A stretch of DNA of 64,000 nucleotides from Patescibacteria group bacterium (lineage in GTDB: Bacteria; Patescibacteriota; Minisyncoccia; UBA6257; 2-01-FULL-56-20), in the NCBI GenBank assembly GCA_028865305.1, contig JAGWKM010000001.1, positions 1 through 64,000 of the forward strand, read 5' to 3'. Shown in pieces: positions 58,357 to 64,000 of the stretch. Below the pieces are notes generated by a model, which was not told the origin of the DNA, did no database searches, and saw only the letters and a list, made by a program, of their open reading frames with translations. Position 1 is the first letter of the stretch. Each line of letters opens with the position of its first letter. The position numbers and the translations under genes were made by a program.

Positions 58357-59139
58357 ATGATCATCTTCCTCTATGGTTCCGACGACTATCGCCGGATCCA
58401 AAAGAAACGCGAATTGATTGCCGAGTTCGAGAAGAAGCATTCCGGTTTGGGTATCGGCAATTTTGATTTTGCGGCCAAGGAGGGGATTGATGCCTTCGAG
58501 GGGTTCATGCGCAACCAGTCCATTTTTGAAACCGCGAAGCTTGCAGCCATAGACAATGCTTTTGAAGCCGATGCGAAACAGCTTGCAAAATTGCTTCAGC
58601 CGTTTCTGAACGATAAAGCGGCCAGCATTTTACTCGCGGAGCGGGAAAAACCGGTGAAGGCGCTCGGATTCCTCATCGAGAAGCCGGCATTTTTCCAAAA
58701 ATTTGAGAATTTGGAAGGCGCCGCGTGGGAACAGTTCATCAATGCGGAAGCAAAAGATTCGGGCTTGCATCTCGCTTCCGATGCCGTCCGTTTTCTCGCT
58801 GCCGTTTACCAAGGCAATTCCTGGGCGCTTGCGACTGAACTCCGAAAATTGAGCGCGTGGGGCATGGGGCGGCCTATCAGTAAAAAGGATTTGGACATGC
58901 TGGATCTCGAAGCGGCGCCAAACTATTGGATGCTGTTGAATGGCATGAAAGCGCCCGATGTCCGGACGCGTTTGTACGCATTTGAAAAATTGATGGCGTT
59001 GAACGATCCGCCGGCGAAATTATTCAACATTCTGGCTTCGCAATGGAATGCAAAACTTGCGCAGTTCGCCGAGTATGATTTTGCGGTTAAATCCGGGAAA
59101 CTGGAATACGACGATGCATTGCTGGATGCCATTTTGTAA
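58357..59139 (+). CDS. holA: DNA polymerase III delta subunit
   Basis: A 260-residue protein: IIFLYGSDDYRRIQKKRELI, NFDFAAKEG, SIFETAKLAAIDNAFE, then the AAA-like lid and collar with SWALATELRKLSAW and YWMLLNGM...FEKLMALNDPPAKLFNILASQWN. It loads the sliding clamp with the gamma/tau complex. It is shorter than the usual ~330-340 residues. Start ATG 58357 follows directly on the minisatellite, and the longer frame only translates the repeat. Confidence 0.85.
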   Translation: MIIFLYGSDDYRRIQKKRELIAEFEKKHSGLGIGNFDFAAKEGIDAFEGFMRNQSIFETAKLAAIDNAFEADAKQLAKLLQPFLNDKAASILLAEREKPVKALGFLIEKPAFFQKFENLEGAAWEQFINAEAKDSGLHLASDAVRFLAAVYQGNSWALATELRKLSAWGMGRPISKKDLDMLDLEAAPNYWMLLNGMKAPDVRTRLYAFEKLMALNDPPAKLFNILASQWNAKLAQFAEYDFAVKSGKLEYDDALLDAIL

Positions 59140-59207
59140 ATGTTAAAATCTGGTTAAAATTTTCGAGGCGCATAACTTGCGGCCGTGAATGGGTTGCGCG
59201 CGCGGAT

Positions 59208-59245
59208 CAAAAAGAACAAAACCGGCTGTAAGCCGGTCTTTTCCT
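59208..59245. terminator. Bidirectional terminator between holA and rpsT
   Basis: ACCGGCT-GTA-AGCCGGT (59221-59237) has an A-rich left flank and CTTTTCC on the right, so it can terminate both convergent transcripts. Confidence 0.8.
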
Positions 59246-59264
59246 CTTTTCCTGTTTTTTTATT

Positions 59265-59522
59265 TTATCTTGCCAGTTTTAACGCGAGGCGGGATTTGAG
59301 GCGGGCGGCTTTATTTTTGGCGATGACATTCGTTTTTGCCGCTTTGTCGAGCGCCTTAAAGATCGCCGGAAGTTTGGCCTTGGCATCGTCTGTCTTTTTC
59401 CCCGCGATCATTTTGCGGTACGAAACGATGAGCTTCTTATAAGCTTCTTTTTTCAGGATATTGCGCGACCGGCGGGTGCGGTTTTGTCGGAGCGCTTTTT
59501 TAGCGGAAGAAGTGATAGGCAT
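59265..59522 (-). CDS. rpsT: 30S ribosomal protein S20
   Basis: An 85-residue basic three-helix protein: MPITSSAKKALRQNRTRRSRN, KKLIVSYRKMIAGKK, LPAIFKALDKAAKTNVIAKNKAARLKSRLALKL. It binds 16S rRNA. The start at ATG 59522 gives the standard S20 N-terminus; the longer frame upstream translates GGAACAAG-type words and is not used. Confidence 0.96.
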   Translation of the reverse strand: MPITSSAKKALRQNRTRRSRNILKKEAYKKLIVSYRKMIAGKKTDDAKAKLPAIFKALDKAAKTNVIAKNKAARLKSRLALKLAR

Positions 59523-59663
59523 GGAATGAAACAAGGAGTAAGGAACCAAGAACAAGGAACCTGCTCCGAATACGAAGTAAGAATACAGGAAAGCTGGAAG
59601 AATGGCAAGTGAGTTGACGGAAGACTGGTAATTATGTAATTTTTTCGGCAGGAGTTTGACCTT

Positions 59664-60041
59664 ATGCATATTCAGTTTCGGGTGGACAAATCTTTCTTTT
59701 TTATTTCACCCCGAATCCCCAAAGCCGATATTTTGGCTTTTGTGAACAGTCTGTTAGGTTCACTGCGGCATAGGTTAGCTGAAGGATTCGATGTTGGGTA
59801 CGACGTTAATTTTGGCGGTGTCGATAATTTCGGCGTTGATATATTGCTTTCCGTTGACGACAACCAGAATTTGTCCAACGAGGAAGTCGCCGCAATAATC
59901 ACCGGATTCGAGAGAAACATTTCGCCACGTTTGGAAGTTGGTAAGCGATACCGTATCAAAATCCAGCGCGAGGGGAAGGTTTTTACCGGTATGGCGGGTA
60001 CTCAAATCGGTCTGCCGGCCGGTCTCCGGCGCGATGCCTGA
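59664..60041 (+). CDS. Small unknown protein
   Basis: A 125-residue soluble protein: HIQFRVDKSFFFISPRIPKADILAFVNSLLGSL, then NFGGVDNFGVDILLSVDDNQNLSNEEVAAIITGFE and a basic strand-rich C-terminus. I do not recognise the family. Evidence that it is real: Shine-Dalgarno CAGGAG before ATG 59664, an open frame of good composition, and a terminator directly after (60064-60086). Confidence 0.68.
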   Translation: MHIQFRVDKSFFFISPRIPKADILAFVNSLLGSLRHRLAEGFDVGYDVNFGGVDNFGVDILLSVDDNQNLSNEEVAAIITGFERNISPRLEVGKRYRIKIQREGKVFTGMAGTQIGLPAGLRRDA

Positions 60042-60063
60042 TTTCTTTGTATTCATTTTTAAG

Positions 60064-60086
60064 TTGCCGAAAGGCGGCTCTTTTTT
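60064..60086 (+). terminator. Rho-independent terminator
   Basis: GCCG-AAAGG-CGGC followed by TCTTTTTT, 22 bp after the stop of the small unknown gene. Confidence 0.75.
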
Positions 60087-60088
60087 GT

Positions 60089-60303
60089 CCGCGCTCAAAT
60101 CGGGCGATGGCGCAACGGCGGGATGCGCCTTTCGAGACAACCTCGGAGGCAGGTTGGCTTGGTCCGCGCGTTATCCGCGCGAAGCGCGACGCGCGGCAAC
60201 CTGCCGAGAGCTTACGCGCGGCACCGCTGGAGTGCCGCGACGCCGTGTCTTGAAAGGCGCATCCCGCCGTTGCGCCATTCATTTATGTATGATTTGAGCG
60301 CGG
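60089..60303. repeat. Giant palindromic element with 27-bp perfect stem
   Basis: Outer stem CCGCGCTCAAATC/GATTTGAGCGCGG (60089-60101 with 60291-60303), then a perfect 27-bp stem (60107-60133 with 60252-60278). Inside are two hairpins: CTCGG-GGCAGGTTG/CAACCTGCC-GAG with a GC-rich core (60142-60207) and a GCGCGGCAC/GTGCCGCG hairpin. It lies between a terminator and the ruvA promoter. No coding potential. Confidence 0.92.
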
Positions 60304-60352
60304 AGCGTGGGGAGCGTGGTTCCCGGCCTTCGCTGAGATGACAGAACGGGCG

Positions 60353-60358
60353 TATAAT
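60353..60358 (+). promoter_or_regulatory. -10 element of ruvA
   Basis: TATAAT ends exactly 6 nt before ATG 60365, predicting a leaderless transcript that starts at the ATG. Confidence 0.7.
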
Positions 60359-60364
60359 ACAGGT

Positions 60365-60943
60365 ATGCTCTACGGCGTTTTCGGGAAAATAGCTCTGAAA
60401 TCCGACAAATTTGCCGTCATCGAAACCGGCGGGCTGGGCCTTAAGCTTTTTATGGCCGCGCGGACGATTGCCGCGCTTCCGCGCGAAGGAAGCGACGTGA
60501 GGGTATTTTCCTATTTGCATATGCGTGAAGACGGTCTGGAACTTTATGGTTTTGGTTCCGAAAAAGAGCTGACGTATTTTGAAATGCTTATTTCCGTCTC
60601 CGGCGTCGGGCCGAAATCCGCGCTTGCCATTCTGGATATCGCAAACCTCGACGAGCTTGCAGCAGCCATCAAAGAAGGCCGGCCGGACCTTTTGACGCGC
60701 GCCTCGGGCATCGGCCGCAAAACGGCGGAGCGCATCATTTTGGAACTGAAGTCGAAAGTGCAGTCGGCAAAATCCGGTTTGGTCGTCGAAAAAATGGAAG
60801 GAGACGCGGATTTGATAGAGGCGCTTTCGAATCTGGGCTATCGGCGCGAGGAAGCGCGGGCGGCACTCGGGAAGGTGGATGTGAAAGTTGCCGGAATTGA
60901 GGAGCGGCTGAAAGAAGCCTTGAAAATCTTAGGAAGGAAATAG
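60365..60943 (+). CDS. ruvA: Holliday junction-binding protein RuvA
   Basis: A 192-residue protein: MLYGVFGKIALKSDKFAVIETGG (OB fold), the HREDGLELYGF-like HMREDGLELYGFGS, helix-hairpin-helix SGVGPKSALAIL and ASGIGRKTAERIILELK, and a C-terminal RuvB-binding domain (DLIEALSNLGYRREEARAAL). It targets RuvB to four-way junctions. ATG 60365 gives the canonical start. Confidence 0.96.
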   Translation: MLYGVFGKIALKSDKFAVIETGGLGLKLFMAARTIAALPREGSDVRVFSYLHMREDGLELYGFGSEKELTYFEMLISVSGVGPKSALAILDIANLDELAAAIKEGRPDLLTRASGIGRKTAERIILELKSKVQSAKSGLVVEKMEGDADLIEALSNLGYRREEARAALGKVDVKVAGIEERLKEALKILGRK

Positions 60944-61014
60944 TTTTCAATTTGCAATTTTCAGTTTTTTTTTCAATCAATAAACCTCCAATATTAAATT
61001 TTTATTAAATAAAT

Positions 61015-61048
61015 AGGATTAGATTCGACGATCGTCGAATCTAATCCT
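61015..61048. repeat. Perfect 34-bp palindrome
   Basis: AGGATTAGATTCGACGA is followed directly by its reverse complement, with no loop. It sits in an AT-rich gap between ruvA and the Mur ligase gene. The flanks (CAATTTTCAGTTTT left, AAAACTGAAAATT right, at ~60970 and ~61100) are themselves inverted. Confidence 0.9.
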
Positions 61049-61160
61049 GTGCCAAAAGAATCAATGTTTCCATTGAAAAATGAACCCTCGAAAATTTATT
61101 GAAAACTGAAAATTATAAATTAAAAACTAATCAACCCCTGATTCCGGCTCGGAGGCCGGG

Positions 61161-62453
61161 ATGACAAAAAAACCGATGTCCAGACTAAAAAAAATTTTCT
61201 ACAACTTTCCCGGTCTCTTTTCGACTTACCATTTCCTCTGGGCGTGGGCGGGCGCAAGGTTGCACGGTCATCCAAGCGGGAAAATTTTTGTCATCGGTGT
61301 TACCGGTACGAAGGGCAAGACGACGACCTTGGAGCTCGTGAATGCGGTACTTGAAGCCGCTGGCAAAAAGACCGCGCTCCTTTCCTCGCTCCGCGAAAAG
61401 ATCGGTGATGAAAGCCGCAAAAACACGGCAGGCAATTCCATGCCCGGCCGCGGTTATATCCAAAAGTTTTTGGATCGCGCCGTCCGGGCCGGCTGCAGCT
61501 ACGCGCTCGTTGAAGTTACCTCGCAAGGCGTCGTTGCTCATCGGCATCGCTTCGTCGATTGGAATATGGGAGTTTTCACGAACATCCATCCCGAGCACAT
61601 TGAATCGCATGGCTCGTTCGAGAATTACCGCAAGGCGAAATTGGATTTTTTAAAATACGTCCTCAAAAAAGGCGGTATGGTTTTCATCAACCGCGACGAT
61701 CCGTCTTATGCCTTCATGAAACTGGCGCTCGAAGGCAGGGCGATGGAATTCACAAAAGAAGACGATTGGCTCAAAAATTATTTGCCAAAACTGCAAACGC
61801 CGGTCCGGTCGGCGGCGGGATCCGCGCGGAAATTCTGGCTGAGCGGTTTCAACGAAGAAAACATTGCCGTTGCGGCTGCGATCGCGCACGAATTGGGCAT
61901 CAATGACCGCATTGTCGAACAGGGGATTATGGGCTTCCAGGGCGTGCCGGGCCGGATGGAATTCGTATCGGCGGGCGGTTATACGGCAATCGTCGATTAT
62001 GCCCACACGCCGGAGTCGCTCGAGGCGGCGTATGGTGCGGCGCGGAGCGTTATGGAAGACAGGGGGCAGGGCGCATCCTCTAAGCTTATCTGCGTTCTCG
62101 GTGCGGCGGGCGGCGGGCGCGACAAATGGAAGCGGCCCGAATTCGGTAAAATCGCGGCGCATTATTGCGACCGGATCATTTTGACGGACGAAGATCCGTA
62201 CGATGAGGATCCGGAAAAGATTTTAGATGAAGTGGAGGAAGGCATCAAATCGGTGCCTTACCCGCGCCCCGAGGTGCTGCGGATCCTGGACCGCCGGAAA
62301 GCGATCGAGCGAGCGGTGTGGTTTATGAATGAAGGCGATCTCGTGATCGGCACGGGCAAAGGCAGTGAAGATTGGATTCATGTGGCGAAAGGGAGGAAAA
62401 TCCCGTGGAGCGAGCGGCGCGCGTTCGAAGACGCGCTCTTGGGTAAAAAATGA
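61161..62453 (+). CDS. MurE-like Mur ligase with short N-terminus
   Basis: A 430-residue Mur ligase. The ATP loop VIGVTGTKGKTTTLELV is near residue 50, whereas MurE usually has it after ~100 residues, so most of the UDP-MurNAc-binding domain is absent. TNIHPEHIESHGSFENYRKAKLDF, GVPGRMEFV, IVDYAHTPESLEAAY and TDEDPYDEDPEKIL follow MurE order. The DNPR-type diaminopimelate motif is replaced by EDPY, so amino-acid specificity is uncertain. The start ATG lies in the GGGATGACA end of a dispersed repeat (61139-61164). A multi-hairpin element overlaps the stop. Confidence 0.85.
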   Translation: MTKKPMSRLKKIFYNFPGLFSTYHFLWAWAGARLHGHPSGKIFVIGVTGTKGKTTTLELVNAVLEAAGKKTALLSSLREKIGDESRKNTAGNSMPGRGYIQKFLDRAVRAGCSYALVEVTSQGVVAHRHRFVDWNMGVFTNIHPEHIESHGSFENYRKAKLDFLKYVLKKGGMVFINRDDPSYAFMKLALEGRAMEFTKEDDWLKNYLPKLQTPVRSAAGSARKFWLSGFNEENIAVAAAIAHELGINDRIVEQGIMGFQGVPGRMEFVSAGGYTAIVDYAHTPESLEAAYGAARSVMEDRGQGASSKLICVLGAAGGGRDKWKRPEFGKIAAHYCDRIILTDEDPYDEDPEKILDEVEEGIKSVPYPRPEVLRILDRRKAIERAVWFMNEGDLVIGTGKGSEDWIHVAKGRKIPWSERRAFEDALLGKK

Positions 62454-62569
62454 AGATACTTTTTTCGCCGCTCCGCGGAGCGGCGTCCCATTGGCACGGG
62501 CGTCGATGGGATTAAGCTCCATTCTCTTCCTCGTGGAGTGGAGTTTTAGTCCGGAGAGAGATAAAAAAA
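62452..62569 (+). repeat. Multi-hairpin 3'-end element, diverged copy 3
   Basis: It begins GAAGATAC overlapping the TGA stop. It has CGCCGCTCCGCGGAGCGGCG (62466-62485), a GTCCCATTGGC...GATGGGA stem, a GATTAAGCTCCA/TGGAGTTTTAGTC arm and the ending GAGAGATAAAAAAA. The order matches copies 1 and 2, although the stem sequences differ. Confidence 0.78.
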
Positions 62570-62614
62570 GCGCACCCGGAGGCGCGCGCGAAACGTTTTT
62601 TGAAAAATGGTTGT

Positions 62615-62821
62615 TCAATTCACCCTCCTTTGCGGAGGCGTGAATCCCGGCGGGCAGAGCGGTTCCCGCCGCGGGTAATTGGGGCACCGCAGGATTGCCT
62701 GGGGATTTTTAGCTGCCGTTTGTTTGGGTGAGGCGGATGGGGAGGGGGGCGTGGTCGGGTTCGGTTTTTTGATCCCCCATTCGCGAGCGAGTCGGGCTAC
62801 TTCTTGGTTCATATCGCTCAT
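62615..62821 (-). CDS. Small proline-rich protein, unknown
   Basis: A 68-residue protein: a short helical start (MNQEVARLAREWGIKK), a Pro/Ser-rich middle (PNPTTPPSPSASP) and CPNYPRREPLCPPG with two cysteines. GAGGTGG lies before ATG 62821. It is second in a minus-strand unit that has a consensus promoter at 63079-63107. No family recognised. Confidence 0.5.
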   Translation of the reverse strand: MSDMNQEVARLAREWGIKKPNPTTPPSPSASPKQTAAKNPQAILRCPNYPRREPLCPPGFTPPQRRVN

Positions 62822-62833
62822 TCACCACCTCGG

Positions 62834-63031
62834 TCATCGTCCGAAGGCGAACCGGTAATTCACATACTGGCCGCGGTGATTCCCGCGCCGCGGGCAGAGC
62901 CGCCGCGCGAGAAAAGCCATCATCGGCCGGATCCTTCTCGGCGTTGCCACCTCCCTGAATTGACAGCGGAGGAATCTCCGCATGGCGTTTATTCGCACCC
63001 TCAGATACCTCGCGTTTCGAGGTGCTGCCAT
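62834..63031 (-). CDS. Small arginine-rich protein, unknown
   Basis: A 65-residue, strongly basic protein (RRFLRCQFREVATPRRIR, ARRLCPRRGNHRGQ). AAGGAG is 9 nt upstream of ATG 63031, and a consensus promoter lies a further ~40 nt upstream. It could bind nucleic acid, but I recognise no family. The other open frame through this region (62709-63062) has no comparable Shine-Dalgarno. Confidence 0.5.
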   Translation of the reverse strand: MAAPRNARYLRVRINAMRRFLRCQFREVATPRRIRPMMAFLARRLCPRRGNHRGQYVNYRFAFGR

Positions 63032-63061
63032 TTTCTCTTTCTCCTTGGTTTTTCTCCACCA

Positions 63062-63107
63062 AAGTTGGGGCTTTGATTATCCTATAGTGATCCCAACTTC
63101 ATGTCAA
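63062..63107 (-). promoter_or_regulatory. Consensus promoter with operator-like inverted repeat
   Basis: On the minus strand TTGACA (plus 63102-63107), 17 bp, TAGGAT (plus 63079-63084). An inverted repeat AAGTTGGG/CCCAACTT (about 63062-63070 and 63091-63099) brackets the -10 box, as an operator would. It drives the two small minus-strand ORFs. Confidence 0.7.
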
Positions 63108-63157
63108 ATTCATTCAATTCTTAGGCCGATCCCTAAAATCCATGTTAAAATACATTC

Positions 63158-64000
63158 ATGGAACTTACTTTTTACGGCGGCGTCGGGGAGGCGACCGGGG
63201 CGAATTATCTTTTGGAACAAGGGACAAGGGACAAGGAGCAGGGAAACTCCCGAATCATGATCGATTGCGGATTGCACCAGGGCAGCCACTATGCCGAAAA
63301 GGAAAATTTCGAACCGTTCCCGTACGATCCCAAAACCGTCGCCGCGGTTTTCATCACGCACGCGCACTTGGACCATATCGGCCGTTTGCCGAGCTTAGTG
63401 AAGGCGGGATTCACGGGCAAGATTTATTCAACGTCCGCAACGAAGGATTTTGCGGAGCTTATGCTCCTGGATTCCGAGCACATCCTGGCAAAGGAGGCCG
63501 AGCGCGAACATAAGGCGCCGCTCTATACGACTGAAGATGTCCATCGGGTTATGGCTTTATGGCACCGGTTGGGCTATCACCAGGCGGTTTCCATCGGCGA
63601 ATTTTCCGTTGAGGCGTTCGACGCGGGCCATATTCTCGGGTCTGCGAGCTACCGGGTCAAGGCCGGCGGGAAATCGGTCGTCTTTTCCGGCGACCTCGGC
63701 AATTTTCCGGCGCTCATCATCAGACCCACGGAGCCGGTCGATGCCGCTGACTATTGCGTAGTCGAATCCACCTACGGCGATCGGATGCACGAATTCGTTG
63801 ACCGGCGCCGCGAAATGCTGGAGCGCGCCGTTGAGGACACGGTGAAATCCGGCGGGACCTTGATGATTCCCACGTTCGCGCTCGAGCGTACGCAGGAAAT
63901 GCTTTACCATTTGCACCAGCTGTTTGAAGAAGGCCGCATTCCGCGCGTGCCGGTGTTCATCGATAGCCCTTTGGCGATCAAATTGACTTCGATTTACAAA
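63158..64000 (+). CDS. Beta-CASP metallo-beta-lactamase-fold protein (partial at window end)
   Basis: 281 codons are open to the window edge. MELTFYGGVGEATGANYLL, FITHAHLDHIGRLP (metal-binding HxHxDH), FDAGHILGSASYRV and VVFSGDLGNFPALII are the MBL core. VVESTYGDR and TLMIPTFALERTQEML begin the beta-CASP region, as in CPSF73-like and RNase J-like RNA-processing nucleases. TGTTAAAAT (TAAAAT 63146-63151) ends 6 nt before ATG 63158. After LLEQ the protein contains GTRDKEQGN, encoded by GGGACAAG-type words (63216-63245), an insertion relative to the family. Confidence 0.9.
   Translation, partial: MELTFYGGVGEATGANYLLEQGTRDKEQGNSRIMIDCGLHQGSHYAEKENFEPFPYDPKTVAAVFITHAHLDHIGRLPSLVKAGFTGKIYSTSATKDFAELMLLDSEHILAKEAEREHKAPLYTTEDVHRVMALWHRLGYHQAVSIGEFSVEAFDAGHILGSASYRVKAGGKSVVFSGDLGNFPALIIRPTEPVDAADYCVVESTYGDRMHEFVDRRREMLERAVEDTVKSGGTLMIPTFALERTQEMLYHLHQLFEEGRIPRVPVFIDSPLAIKLTSIYK

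Noticed and set aside
59523-59669. N-terminal extension of S20
   Set aside because: The extra 49 codons translate AT-rich gap and GGAACAAG-type words; the canonical S20 start is at 59522.
62709-63062. 117-codon minus-strand frame
   Set aside because: It overlaps the two shorter ORFs that have Shine-Dalgarno sequences; its start lacks one and the composition looks like an off-frame translation.

Overview
The window looks like chromosomal DNA of a small-genome bacterium, most probably a member of the Candidate Phyla Radiation (Patescibacteria, Parcubacteria-like). This is an inference from gene content and style. There is a short stand-alone 5'-3' exonuclease, a short DNA polymerase III delta subunit, a Mur ligase with a reduced N-terminus and a lone corrinoid adenosyltransferase. 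Sensor kinase and membrane proteins are minimal, and many genes have a -10 box ending exactly 6 nt before the start codon (leaderless mRNAs). TGA behaves as a stop codon, so the standard bacterial code applies.

Layout. 1-5.5 kb: an accessory-looking stretch with a 17-bp repeat array in front of yraN, two tandem diverged paralogues of a DHH-type protein (only the first keeps DHH), an IS481-like insertion sequence, a gene of unknown function and a NYN-domain protein. 5.6-15.2 kb: housekeeping and membrane genes (ftsH, cobO-like, tRNA-Ile(TAT), tRNA-Gly(TCC), smpB, a PAP2-like phosphatase, a six-hairpin glycosidase, two divergent DedA genes, a GT4 glycosyltransferase). 15.3-38.6 kb: a large surface-polysaccharide region. 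It holds an initiating sugar-phosphate transferase, a Wzx-like flippase, many glycosyltransferases, and a full gene set for GDP-D-glycero-D-manno-heptose (transaldolase-like, gmhA, hddA, gmhB, hddC types). It also holds a deoxysugar module (RmlD-, RmlC- and ColD/RfbH-type enzymes), a fucosyltransferase, a nucleotide-sugar dehydrogenase with a zinc-finger tail and a GDP-mannose 3,5-epimerase. 38.6-46.7 kb: DNA repair and central functions (5'-3' exonuclease, tsaE, ruvB, gpmI, rny) with a strongly promoted unknown small RNA. 47-53.7 kb: an O-antigen-ligase-like protein, a cytidylyltransferase-GHMP kinase fusion, a second fucosyltransferase and an orphan histidine kinase. 54-64 kb: pyrG, holA, rpsT, ruvA, a murE-like gene, two small promoter-bearing ORFs and the start of a beta-CASP metallo-beta-lactamase protein.

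The most unusual content is non-coding. Two paralogous loci (46886-47354 minus, 56055-56498 plus) share one complex RNA-like architecture. Each has a ~265-nt Y-shaped domain with apparent compensatory changes, then a tRNA-like or pseudoknot module, a conserved hairpin, a distal segment complementary to the anticodon-like loop, and a terminator. I do not recognise this RNA. The window also carries a structured element in three copies placed at gene 3' ends, a ~225-bp nested palindromic repeat in two copies, two more ~205-215-bp giant palindromes, GTCATCCCGG-type repeats that supply gene starts or ends, and word-like tandem repeats that have entered coding sequences.
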